Positions 46,701 through 54,263 of a stretch of DNA of 64,000 nucleotides are shown one piece after another. Position 1 is the first letter of the stretch. Each line of letters starts with the position of its first letter. Position numbers and translations under genes: made by a program. The DNA is from Pseudoalteromonas distincta (GTDB lineage: Bacteria > Pseudomonadota > Gammaproteobacteria > Enterobacterales > Alteromonadaceae): the NCBI RefSeq assembly GCF_000814675.1, contig NZ_JWIG01000021.1, positions 186,001-250,000 on the forward strand. Reading direction: 5' to 3'. Below the pieces are notes generated by a model that saw nothing but the letters and a program-made list of their open reading frames with translations, was not told the DNA's origin and searched no databases.

Positions 46701-47999
46701 ATGTCATGGCTAGACACATTCAAAAATGATGAAAGATCACTGTATTGGTTAGTTGAATATATTCATCACACTGAGTTGTTTCAGGTAAGTCAACCCCCTA
46801 AAAACATTAAAGAAGCTCGCTATATTATTCAGTGTTGGGAAAATGAATCCATTAATGAAACAGGGTGGCGTCTCAAGTATGAATTGAGAAAGTTAATGAA
46901 GAGTTACTTTGCAAATATGCTACCTATTGAGAGTTTCAATTGGCTGTCAGATAGTGAGCCAAAACAGTTATGCTGGGTATTTTTTTACTTGAAATTTAAC
47001 CCTCCTAAACGCTATTACTACGCCCTCCCAAATAAGTACTTTCGAGATTTTGCTTGTAACGTTAAAGAGATTTACCCTCTAATCATTAGAATTTTTGATG
47101 CTACACTTTGCAGCGAAGGAGTTAAACAAGACTACTTACTGACTATGAAGCAAAGCTATTCACAGTTTGTAACAGGTAAAAGCCGACTTCCTTGGTTAGA
47201 TATAAAAGATGAAGAAACATGTAGCTGGGTTTGGCGTTATCTAACAGAAAAAATAGATACGGCTATAGAACAAAAGGATACTATAAACTTCATAAAACCT
47301 ATTGATAATGAGACAATTTATTGGTCTGTTATTGCGTTGATAAGTAATTGGAAGTTTTTAAACGGTCACTATTTAGAGCGTTTCGTTGCACCACTAACAA
47401 GTATTACTCTAGTTAGTAAATTCTTTTCTAAAAAGAAAGTTCCTAATCACAATAATACCGTAAATATTACAACGAGAAATGTGCCCTTCCTCGACCTGAA
47501 CACAGAAAACAACTCTGAGGTCACAAATAAAGCACCTTTTTTAGAGTTATATTCGCATTATCTAGAATTAAAAAACGAAGGCAAAGCTACTCTTAAAAAA
47601 GCCTCATTAGAATCATTGAACTACGATCAATATGCACATTACAAAGTTAATCCTTACCCTAATAGCGCAATCATGGGATATGTAGAAAGAAAATATAACG
47701 GTATAAGATTTACAATAGGCAGTATAAATATTTACCCGGACGTGCCACTCCACTCTAACACATTGAAAATAAATAGAGTTTTTGTTAGTTTAAAAAGAGA
47801 TAAACTTTCAACAACAGATGAATTAACTACCTCATTATACAACGCACACAAACAAAAAATACTTCGCCAAAAGAATAATAGCTCCTTTGGTTTAACCAAA
47901 GCCAACCAGAAGAAACTAGCAAGCTACGCTAAAAAACTAAATACTACAGAAAAAAAAGCACTGAATAAAATCATTAGCGATTATAAACCTTTATATTAA
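46701..47999 (+). CDS. hypothetical protein, AT-rich accessory gene
   Basis: 432 residues, no family recognised. The first ~240 residues are helical and tryptophan-rich (SWLDTFKNDERSLYWLVEYI, WVWRYLTEKIDTAI). A low-complexity N/T linker follows (about 255-280). A C-terminal basic part has KLASYAKKLNTTEKKALNKII, which could bind nucleic acid. There is no signal peptide or membrane helix. AAGGAATT precedes the start. It lies 200 bases upstream of the retron-like genes on the same strand, and its base composition is like theirs and more AT-rich than the hsd genes. It may be a further defence component or independent cargo. Confidence 0.65.
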   Translation: MSWLDTFKNDERSLYWLVEYIHHTELFQVSQPPKNIKEARYIIQCWENESINETGWRLKYELRKLMKSYFANMLPIESFNWLSDSEPKQLCWVFFYLKFNPPKRYYYALPNKYFRDFACNVKEIYPLIIRIFDATLCSEGVKQDYLLTMKQSYSQFVTGKSRLPWLDIKDEETCSWVWRYLTEKIDTAIEQKDTINFIKPIDNETIYWSVIALISNWKFLNGHYLERFVAPLTSITLVSKFFSKKKVPNHNNTVNITTRNVPFLDLNTENNSEVTNKAPFLELYSHYLELKNEGKATLKKASLESLNYDQYAHYKVNPYPNSAIMGYVERKYNGIRFTIGSINIYPDVPLHSNTLKINRVFVSLKRDKLSTTDELTTSLYNAHKQKILRQKNNSSFGLTKANQKKLASYAKKLNTTEKKALNKIISDYKPLY

Positions 48000-48197
48000 A
48001 GTACTTAACATATCTGGTAATCTAATATTAAAAAGACCTCAGTGTATAGCATGTGCAAGTTAAAACTTTTAAACCTTTGTTCTTTACAAATTTATTTCGC
48101 ATCAATAACATAGAAAGAATTACTAAGATTATACGCTAGAGGGTCCTTCGAGCTAGGGCTCAACTTGGTAAGCTTTAAATATAAAAGGTGCAAATAA
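48000..48197 (+). ncRNA. candidate retron msr-msd RNA region
   Basis: Retron RNAs are normally encoded just upstream of the accessory/RT genes, and this 198-base gap has no reading frame. Local hairpins are present: GTTCTTT...AAAGAAT (about 48079-48119), GAGG-GTC-CTTC (48139-48149) and GAGC-TAGG-GCTC (48150-48161). The last two are adjacent small stems like those in msr. TTAAAACTT (about 48060) and AAGCTTTAA (48170-48178) could pair as the outer repeats with one mismatch. I cannot fix the ends or the branching G, so the region is only a candidate. Confidence 0.35.
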
Positions 48198-48677
48198 ATG
48201 AGTTCAATGGCATGGGACGCATGGCAGGCTGGCATTACCACAACATTTGGTGGTGAAGGAGCTTCTTGGCTTTATGATGATGAGAAACAAAAGCCAAAAC
48301 AGAATACGCATGCCAAATTTTTATCTTATTGGAACAGTATTAAACGCGATTGCGAAAAAATAGTAAGAGCTAAAGACTTAAGGAATAAGGTAGTTGTCAA
48401 ATTTGGGGCTACAAAACCTTTAGCTACATGTGAGATTATCGTCCATCAACGTTTAAGAAATGGAACCTTACGCTACTATATCTTTACCTACGACATAAAT
48501 TCGAACATAGTGAGAAATTTACTTTTATTAAGTATGTTTATTAAAAAGGGTGTGAGTTTAAACTTTATCGATGGAATGAAAACAATTTACTCATCAGCCA
48601 CAACTACTTTTTGCACCATTCATAACTACTCCTTTTACACTCATATTAGTCAAGCGATCAATTTGGAGCAAATTTAA
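48198..48677 (+). CDS. putative retron accessory protein, unknown fold
   Basis: A 159-residue soluble protein encoded directly upstream of the reverse transcriptase, overlapping it by one base (TAATG), so the two are translationally coupled. AAAAGGTG precedes the start with good spacing. The N-terminal part is W/G-rich (AWDAWQAGITTTFGGEGASW). The central part is basic and beta-like (VVVKFGATKPLATCEIIVHQRL), and the C-terminal ~60 residues are hydrophobic/helical. I recognise no nuclease, TM-pair, HTH or transferase motif of the described retron effectors. In known retrons such a protein is the toxin or effector; here that is inference. Confidence 0.7.
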   Translation: MSSMAWDAWQAGITTTFGGEGASWLYDDEKQKPKQNTHAKFLSYWNSIKRDCEKIVRAKDLRNKVVVKFGATKPLATCEIIVHQRLRNGTLRYYIFTYDINSNIVRNLLLLSMFIKKGVSLNFIDGMKTIYSSATTTFCTIHNYSFYTHISQAINLEQI

Positions 48678-49561
48678 TGGGAGAATGGGTGAGCGAAGGT
48701 AGCAATAAATTTTGCTACTACCTTAATGGTAACAAATCAAGACTTGAAGCCAAGAAAGTTATTTTAAAAAAAGGAGTAAAATCAAGGGATATATTTGTTC
48801 CAAACGAAGAGGGGAAAAAGTATTTTAAGAAATTAATCCCAGCTTTAGACTCTATTTTCGAATCATCCAAAATTGTTGATATAAGTCATGGCTTTGTGAA
48901 AGGTCGTGGAGCTGTTTCAAATTCAAAATGCCATCTAGGATTCAATGTAGGTATTCAATTAGATATACAAGATTTTTTTCCTAATATAACTGTAAATCAC
49001 CTTAGAAACTTCTTACCTGAAAGGATACTAGATGTATGCTTTATTGAAGATCGCTTACCCCAAGGACTCCCTACCAGCCCAATAATTTCAAATATCGCAA
49101 TGATCTATGTTGACGCAAAAATAAATGGGATGCTTTATAATTTAGTAGCTAAAGGTGAGATTGAAAGCTACTCACATACTCGCTATGCTGATGATATTAC
49201 TATCAGTATTTCCTTATCTAAAGACAGGTTGAATGTAAATGGTTTTCGTCCTGGACTTTCCAGTTCTGTATTATACAGAAAAGAACGTTATGAATTAAAA
49301 GAAATATATTTGAGTATTTTAGAAAGAATAAAACTAAATGTAGAAGAAATACTTATCCAGAGCAATCTAGCTCTGCACCCAAAAAAAACTAAGTACGATT
49401 TTGCTTATCAAGGAAATAGAATTATAACAGGTGTATCACTTGGAAAGAAAAATATTCAAGTCTCAAGAAAAGTTAAACGTAAGTTACGTGCAGCTATTCA
49501 CCAATCAAATGTAGGCAGCTCTTTGGGATTAATGGCTTGGGTTTCACAACACAAATCTTAA
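48677..49561 (+). CDS. retron-type reverse transcriptase
   Basis: A 294-residue reverse transcriptase. Seen in order: VDISHGFVKGRGAVSNSKCH (retron region X, NxxxH as NSKCH), LDIQDFFPNI (palm motif A), RLPQGLPTSPIISNI (motif B), YSHTRYADDITISI (catalytic YADD), LHPKKTKY, and RIITGVSLGKKN (region Y, normally VTG). The thumb-like basic end SRKVKRKLRAAI follows. Compact size without a maturase or integrase domain excludes group II introns, and there is no template repeat as in diversity-generating elements. Retrons use such enzymes to make multicopy RNA-DNA hybrids that guard against phages. Confidence 0.88.
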   Translation: MGEWVSEGSNKFCYYLNGNKSRLEAKKVILKKGVKSRDIFVPNEEGKKYFKKLIPALDSIFESSKIVDISHGFVKGRGAVSNSKCHLGFNVGIQLDIQDFFPNITVNHLRNFLPERILDVCFIEDRLPQGLPTSPIISNIAMIYVDAKINGMLYNLVAKGEIESYSHTRYADDITISISLSKDRLNVNGFRPGLSSSVLYRKERYELKEIYLSILERIKLNVEEILIQSNLALHPKKTKYDFAYQGNRIITGVSLGKKNIQVSRKVKRKLRAAIHQSNVGSSLGLMAWVSQHKS

Positions 49562-49573
49562 TTAAAAGCAGAG

Positions 49574-49597
49574 GGGGCTATATTGTATAGCCCCTCA
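49574..49597 (+). terminator. hairpin after the reverse transcriptase gene
   Basis: GGGGCTATA-TTG-TATAGCCCC forms a perfect 9-bp stem 13 bases beyond the RT stop. It lacks a T-run, so termination may be partial or factor-assisted. Confidence 0.55.
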
Positions 49598-49761
49598 CTT
49601 TGTGATTACGTTTTTTCGGCCGAAGGCCTGTGTATTCATTTACTCAAACTACCTTAATAAGTGGACGAAACATCACACCGAGTTACCTCAAGTGGTAGCA
49701 AAGCTAATCACGCATCAAATGTATTTGCAGATGCAATTTAAGTCAAGCTTTGATTGCCCCA

Positions 49762-50961
49762 CTAACTAAAGCTTTCTATCAACTCACTCCACCAATTCAT
49801 TATTGGTCTGCGTTGCTCTAAAAAGTCTGAGCGCATGTATGCAGCTCTTGTTTTATTTTCATCATTATGAGCTAAGCAGGCCTCAATAAGTAATGAATCA
49901 TATCCGTGTTCATGTAGTGCAGTAGAGGCTATGGAGCGCATACCATGAGCCATCAGCTTATCTTTATAACCCAAGCTTTTCTTTATAGCATTATTGACCG
50001 TATAGGTGCTTGCATGGCTTTGTATGTTACGTTTATTTGGAAATACATATTCATGGTGACCGCTTAGAGGCTTCATTTGCTCTAGTATTGCTAAAGTGCT
50101 TGGGGTTAAGGGGACTCGGTGAATTCTCCTGCGTTTCATCTCTTTTGCCGGAATAACCCAAACGGCTTCTTCGATATTAATATCAGCCCACCTGGTTCTA
50201 GCTGCTTCTTTTGAGCGAGCTATAGTGTGTAGTTGCCACAAAATTAATAACTTAGTTTGGTTTTGTATGGTTTTAGAGCTATTTAAAGCTATTAAAAAAT
50301 CAGGAAGCTCTTCAGGTTTAATCGTCGCCATATGTTGCTCTTTCTTTTTAGCAAACATATTTCCGATTTTTGCTAATCGATTGACATCAAGAACAACAAT
50401 ATTTACATAGTGATCCATAATTTGACCCAAACTTTCGCAAATACGCTTTACAGTCGAGAGCTTTCCATCTATCTCTATAGGTCTTATCAAATCGTATGTA
50501 TTACGTCTATTTATAGCTTCTAAAGGTAAATCTCCCATCTTTGGAAATATATAAATCTCCAAAGTTCGCCATACCCTTTGTGCATGAGCTGACGTAACTT
50601 TAGTTTTCTTGATTTCAAACCAATGCTGCGCAGCAACAATTAATGTATTTTCAGCCTTTTGTTTTTCAGCTTGTTTTTTATTCTGTTCTTGAGCTTTTGG
50701 ATTAATGCCTTGCACCAGTTGCTCTTGGCATTCAAGTGCTCTAATACGGGCATTAGCAAGTGATAAAGCAGGGTATAAACCTAAAGGCATCCTATTAAAC
50801 TTTCCGCTAACTGGGTTTTTAAACTTAAACTGCCAAGATTTAGTCCCACTAGGTAAAACCCGCAGTTGAAGACCGCCACCATCAGAAAGCGTTTGCTCTT
50901 TGCCTGTACTAGTAATTGATTTTATTTTTTTATCCGTTAGACGAACTACAGGCCTGGCCAT
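49762..50961 (-). CDS. P4-type tyrosine integrase of the island
   Basis: Site-specific recombinase of 399 residues. It opens with the DUF4102 arm-binding domain (MARPVVRLTDKKIKSIT...GGGLQLRVLPSGTKSWQFKF) typical of P4/CP4-57 integrases. A SAM-like core-binding domain follows (about 100-190), then the catalytic domain with Arg in ARSKEAARTRWADI, Lys near RRIHRVPL, HGMRSIASTALHEHG (HxxR) and a terminal nucleophile Tyr in AAYMRSD. GGAGC precedes the ATG at 50961. It sits at the right end, 190 bases from attR, and reads inward. P4-type enzymes usually use tRNA genes; here the site is the ylqF 5' end. Confidence 0.95.
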   Translation of the reverse strand: MARPVVRLTDKKIKSITSTGKEQTLSDGGGLQLRVLPSGTKSWQFKFKNPVSGKFNRMPLGLYPALSLANARIRALECQEQLVQGINPKAQEQNKKQAEKQKAENTLIVAAQHWFEIKKTKVTSAHAQRVWRTLEIYIFPKMGDLPLEAINRRNTYDLIRPIEIDGKLSTVKRICESLGQIMDHYVNIVVLDVNRLAKIGNMFAKKKEQHMATIKPEELPDFLIALNSSKTIQNQTKLLILWQLHTIARSKEAARTRWADINIEEAVWVIPAKEMKRRRIHRVPLTPSTLAILEQMKPLSGHHEYVFPNKRNIQSHASTYTVNNAIKKSLGYKDKLMAHGMRSIASTALHEHGYDSLLIEACLAHNDENKTRAAYMRSDFLEQRRPIMNWWSELIESFS

Positions 50962-51010
50962 AATAAGCTCCACAGTGATGATTAAGGCTAGTATATATAA
51001 AATACAACCT

Positions 51011-51036
51011 CATGGGTACTAACGTGGGTACTAAAA
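51011..51036. repeat. right arm repeat of the island
   Basis: Copy of the 26-bp repeat at 32645-32670 with one mismatch, containing two TGGGTACTA units. It lies 50 bases upstream of the integrase start, so it could also control integrase expression. Confidence 0.65.
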
Positions 51037-51151
51037 ATAGTAGAAGTAACAAGATAAGACTGGACAAACCCGGAATAAAAACAGGTTGCAACCATGTTTT
51101 TATTAGGCTTTTAATATAACTGCGGAGTGCTGCGGAAGTTAATTCAAGCGT

Positions 51152-51165
51152 CCAGGGAACCACTG
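51152..51165. repeat. attR core with stranded original ylqF start
   Basis: CCAGGGAACCACTG repeats attL. On the minus strand the sequence outside the island reads TTAGGAG, seven bases, ATG GCT ATC, then CAGTGGTTCCCTGG, encoding MAIQWFPG. After the core the island sequence gives RLN and a stop. This is the ancestral ylqF promoter, ribosome binding site and start codon, now producing at most an 11-residue peptide. Confidence 0.8.
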
Positions 51166-51265
51166 GATAGCCATTTTTAACTCCTAACGTATAATTAACC
51201 GCTATTTTAACTGGCAATTCATTTAATTGCGCTATACTGGCGCAAATTTTTTCAGATTAGTTGTT

Positions 51266-51802
51266 ATGGCTCTTAAATCCACCATTATGAAAGTGCAGTT
51301 ATCGCTTAGCGATATGGACCGCCACGTTTATCAAGATTTTAATTTAACCTTGGCTCAACACCCATCAGAAACCGACCAACGGTTGATGATTCGCTTACTC
51401 GCTTTTGCGCTAAATAGCTGTGATGGTTTAGAATTTACTAAAGGATTAAGTGCTGATGATGAGCCTGAACTTTGGCATGTAAGCTATAGTGAAGAAATAG
51501 AACTATGGGTTGAACTTGGCTTACCAGATGAAAAACGCCTTAAAAAAGCCTGTAATAAATCTAAAAAAGTGGTGCTGTATACTTATGGTGAAAACAATCA
51601 AGCAATTTGGTGGCAAAAACATCAACCTAAATTGTATGAATTTAAAAATCTAAGTATTTTTAGCCTTGATTACGCAGCAACACAAGCACTTGCTGCTTTG
51701 GTTGATCGTGGAATTAAGCTCGCCATTACCATTCAAGATGGTGAAGTATGGGTAAATACCGATACAACCAATATTGAAATAAAACCGCTACAGTTAATGT
51801 AA
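51266..51802 (+). CDS. yaeQ: YaeQ family protein
   Basis: A 178-residue protein of the YaeQ family, which has a PD-(D/E)xK nuclease-like fold and an unclear role (first linked to suppression of RfaH mutants). Motifs: MALKSTIMKVQLSLSDMDRHVY at the start, ETDQRLMIRLLAFAL, LWVELGLPDEKRLKKACNKSKKVVLYTYG and IQDGEVWV. The ATG at 51266 is set by homology. The gene was divergent from ylqF before the island inserted between them. Confidence 0.94.
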   Translation: MALKSTIMKVQLSLSDMDRHVYQDFNLTLAQHPSETDQRLMIRLLAFALNSCDGLEFTKGLSADDEPELWHVSYSEEIELWVELGLPDEKRLKKACNKSKKVVLYTYGENNQAIWWQKHQPKLYEFKNLSIFSLDYAATQALAALVDRGIKLAITIQDGEVWVNTDTTNIEIKPLQLM

Positions 51803-51813
51803 TTACGGTAGTT

Positions 51814-51975
51814 ATACCAATTGCATTAAATTAGTTATCTATTATAGCGACAAATAAATAAGTCGATAACAAGGCGAAAATTATGACATATAGTTGTTCT
51901 ATATAAATAATTTTTAACGCAGGTAGCGGATTATTTAATACGCTAGAATGATCATGTTTTTAATAAAATTGGTAT
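51814..51975. repeat. 162-bp MITE-like intergenic repeat
   Basis: The stretch begins ATACCAATT and ends AATTGGTAT, a 9-bp terminal inverted repeat, and fills nearly the whole gap between yaeQ and the hydrolase gene. It encodes nothing. This ATACCAATT... pattern recalls dispersed intergenic repeats of Alteromonadales genomes. That resemblance is from memory; the terminal repeats are seen directly. Confidence 0.6.
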
Positions 51976-51985
51976 TAGGGAGCAT

Positions 51986-52591
51986 ATGAAAGTTAAACAC
52001 GTTATTGTTTTACATGGCTTGTATATGTCTGGCTTTGTTATGCGCCCACTTTGTTCACGACTTGAAGAGTCGGGTATGACGGTATTAAACATTACCTACA
52101 ATACGCTCGACCCTCACCGCGATACCATATTTGCACAAATTGATGAGTGTATTTCTAACGAACCTGCAGCGCTTGTATGCCACTCAATGGGAGGGCTGAT
52201 TGCACGTGCTTATCTAGAGGCAAACTCTCCTGCTAGCCAGAATATTACGAAGGTAATTACACTGGGTACTCCACATAAAGGCAGCCATATAGCGCAAAAA
52301 ATGAAGCAAAAAGGGTTTGAATCATTTTTAAAAAATAGTGTTGAATTTTTGCTTACTAAAAATGGTAATTGGCCTTTTAAAGCTAAGCTTTATAGTATCG
52401 CAGGCGATTTACCTATTGGGCTTATGCCTTTAATAGTCAAAGGTAGCCAGTCAGATGGCACCGTATTACTAGATGAAACCAAACTTAAAGGTATGGCCGA
52501 ACACAAAGTGTTTCATTTAAGCCATACCAGTATGATTTACTCGCGCCAAGTACTCGATTACATTTTAAAGTGCTTAAACGAGAAAGATTAA
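51986..52591 (+). CDS. alpha/beta hydrolase, lipase-like
   Basis: A 201-residue cytoplasmic alpha/beta hydrolase related to PGAP1-like lipases and esterases. The oxyanion strand is VIVLHGLYMSGFVM. The nucleophile elbow is VCHSMGGLIARAYLE (Ser in HSMGG), and LGTPHKGS is typical of lipases. The triad is completed by an Asp in SQSDGTVLLDE and His in LSHTSM. GGGAGC precedes the start. The substrate is unknown. Confidence 0.88.
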   Translation: MKVKHVIVLHGLYMSGFVMRPLCSRLEESGMTVLNITYNTLDPHRDTIFAQIDECISNEPAALVCHSMGGLIARAYLEANSPASQNITKVITLGTPHKGSHIAQKMKQKGFESFLKNSVEFLLTKNGNWPFKAKLYSIAGDLPIGLMPLIVKGSQSDGTVLLDETKLKGMAEHKVFHLSHTSMIYSRQVLDYILKCLNEKD

Positions 52592-52797
52592 TCCTCAGCA
52601 TTGGCTGCTATTTTATAACTAATTAAAAATATCACAGCCAGTATCAGCGGAATGGGCGCCGCAATGTAACCAAAAAAATCTGAGTTTGCAAAGCTTGCTC
52701 CTGCTAAGTGCGCTACTAGCCCAAGCACAAATGCGATGACTGCAATTCCTACCACGATTAACTCTGCTTTATTTTGTTTCGCTGTTTTTGCATGCAT
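52588..52797 (-). CDS. small two-helix membrane protein
   Basis: 69 residues: a basic N-terminus then two hydrophobic helices (LIVVGIAVIAFVLGLVAHLAG and YIAAPIPLILAVIFLISYKI). AGGAGAGATAAC precedes the ATG at 52797. No family is recognised. It overlaps the hydrolase end by four bases on the opposite strand, so it is convergent with it. Confidence 0.65.
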   Translation of the reverse strand: MHAKTAKQNKAELIVVGIAVIAFVLGLVAHLAGASFANSDFFGYIAAPIPLILAVIFLISYKIAANAED

Positions 52798-53024
52798 GTT
52801 ATCTCTCCTAATTATTTCGACAACATTATTATGCGCCGTTAGGGTGGATGATTTTTGACCTACATCAATAAAAAAATAGCTAAGTTATTACCTTAAATAA
52901 AGTTTGTTTTAGATCATGATTTATATACTTCTGGGTTTTATTTATTTTTGAGGGGTAGTATTTTTATTAATCAGTCCCATTTCTATTAATAGTCTAAAGT
53001 GAATACAGGTATCAAAAACAGCTA
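52798..53024. other. intergenic region upstream of dps control site
   Basis: AT-rich spacer between the small membrane protein gene (minus) and dps (plus). It holds the promoter of the former; no other feature was noticed. Confidence 0.4.
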
Positions 53025-53061
53025 ATAGGTTAAAACTATTAACTAGATACATTTAAACGAT
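53025..53061 (+). promoter_or_regulatory. OxyR operator upstream of dps
   Basis: ATAGGTTAAAACTAT (53025-53039) matches the OxyR half-site ATAGnTnnnAnCTAT at all ten fixed positions. After exactly seven bases, ATACATTTAAACGAT (53047-53061) matches eight of ten. A -10-like TAATAC lies at 53084-53089 with the -35 position touching the operator end, the usual layout for OxyR activation. The site is about 70-105 bases before the dps start. Confidence 0.8.
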
Positions 53062-53131
53062 TTTACTAATTTATCGAAATTAGTAATACTTATCACAAGT
53101 TCACAAACAAACGGTTATTCAGGAGCAAGTT

Positions 53132-53605
53132 ATGTCACATGTAAACGCAATTGGTCTAAACAGCGCAAAAAGCGAAGACATCATAAAGTCACTCAATACA
53201 TTATTGAGTAGCTACCAGATTCAATACATGAACGCGCGTGGCTTTCACTGGAATATTAAAGGCCGTAACTTTTTTGAACTACACGTTAAGTTTGAAGAAA
53301 TTTATAACTTACTACTTCTCAAAGTAGATGAAGTTGCAGAACGTATTTTAACGTTAGATGGCGCACCACTACATGCATTTTCTGATTACCTTGAAGTAAG
53401 TAAAATTAAAGAAGCTAAAGGTATTAGTGATGGTGTTACAGCCGTAGAAAACCTACTTGCTGGTTACAGCACATTAATTCACATGCAGCGTGATATTTTA
53501 AGCCAAGCTGGTGATGCAGACGATGAAGGTACAGCCTCACTAATGAGCGATTACATCTCAGAGCAAGAAAAACTGGTTTGGATGCTAAAGGCTTACTTAG
53601 ACTAA
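53132..53605 (+). CDS. dps: Dps-type DNA-protecting ferritin
   Basis: Dodecameric mini-ferritin that oxidises and stores iron with hydrogen peroxide and shields DNA. The 157-residue protein has the ferroxidase ligands in HWNIKGRNFFELHVKFEEIY and VDEVAERILTLDG. AGGAGC precedes the ATG at 53132. The N-terminal tail has few lysines, so DNA binding may be weak. A perfect-half OxyR operator upstream indicates peroxide induction. Confidence 0.95.
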   Translation: MSHVNAIGLNSAKSEDIIKSLNTLLSSYQIQYMNARGFHWNIKGRNFFELHVKFEEIYNLLLLKVDEVAERILTLDGAPLHAFSDYLEVSKIKEAKGISDGVTAVENLLAGYSTLIHMQRDILSQAGDADDEGTASLMSDYISEQEKLVWMLKAYLD

Positions 53606-53611
53606 ACCAGC

Positions 53612-53637
53612 AAAAAAAAGCCCTCAATGAAGAGGGC
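53612..53637 (-). terminator. hairpin with T-run on minus strand
   Basis: GCCCTC-AATGAA-GAGGGC is preceded by eight A on the plus strand, so it is a textbook terminator for minus-strand transcription entering dps from the right. Confidence 0.6.
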
Positions 53638-53704
53638 CACAAATAGGGATAAATCGTTAAATAATCAAGCGATTCGGTTACTATATTAGCCTCCTCCCAA
53701 TACT

Positions 53705-53738
53705 AAACAACGCCCCTGTTACCAGTGGCGTTGTTTTG
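53705..53738 (+). terminator. intrinsic terminator downstream of dps
   Basis: AACAACGCC and GGCGTTGTT form a 9-bp stem around CCTGTTACCAGT, followed by TTGGG. It lies 100 bases past the dps stop. Confidence 0.65.
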
Positions 53739-53936
53739 GGTTTAAGTGGGTGTAATGCTCATATACCGCTATAAGTAGCACATTAGTTTCATATCATTGA
53801 ATAAACGTAATATAGACTACGGCAATACTCTTATTCAATTTTAGCCTTTCCAGCCTAGTAGCTTCGTGAGTAAGAATCTTATCAGGATTTTCGCCACATA
53901 TTTTTATCCAAGAAAGTCTATTTACTCTGAATAGAA

Positions 53937-53973
53937 GAAGCCATAATAAATACTAATTTATGGCTTCTTTTCT
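53937..53973 (+). terminator. intrinsic terminator without an obvious gene
   Basis: GAAGCCATAA and TTATGGCTTC form a 10-bp stem around TAAATACTAAT, followed by TTTTCTTC. No gene ends nearby on the plus strand; the previous one, dps, ends 330 bases earlier and already has hairpins. Confidence 0.7.
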
Positions 53974-54263
53974 TCTAAATTTAGAGTAAAAATTAATTTT
54001 GGCTACACTATTAGATATTCTGTTATGGCCTAAATAAAGGAATTTAATTAAAAGGTAGGGTCGTAGCATGCGGTTATTTAGATGGGTAATTTTTTTGGTG
54101 CAATCAATTAGTAGTCTGACTTACTAAAATAATCATTTTTGAATGACAGCTTGTATAGATAGGGGCGAATTAACCGCCCCTGGCAAAATAATCAAAAGCA
54201 GGGGAGATTTGACGTTATGCACCTTTCCTTGCTTAAGATGCACAACGTAAATCTAGCTAATTA

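Larger units (their letters stand above)
32592..51165. mobile_element. integrative genomic island (defence island) in ylqF
   Basis: About 18.6 kb bounded by 14-bp direct repeats in the ylqF 5' end. It has a P4-type integrase at the right end reading inward, and 26-bp near-identical arm repeats inside both ends. Joining the outside flanks recreates a normal ylqF start (MAIQWFPGHMNKAR), which shows the direction and place of insertion. Cargo: two small envelope proteins, DarG, a type IC restriction system with PrrC and RhuM, an AlpA regulator, RadC-like, DUF2787, a small recombinase, a Rep-like protein, unknown genes and a retron-like unit. No conjugation genes are seen, so it is probably mobilised by other elements or excises only occasionally. 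Confidence 0.85.

Noticed and set aside
48677..49561. Reverse transcriptase as part of a diversity-generating retroelement or group II intron
   Set aside because: No template/variable repeats or accessory Avd gene are seen, and no maturase or endonuclease domain; retron X and Y features are present.
49762..51165. Search for a tRNA or tmRNA as the integrase target
   Set aside because: No tRNA-like fold or TTC-loop sequence at either end; the duplicated sequence is ylqF coding DNA.
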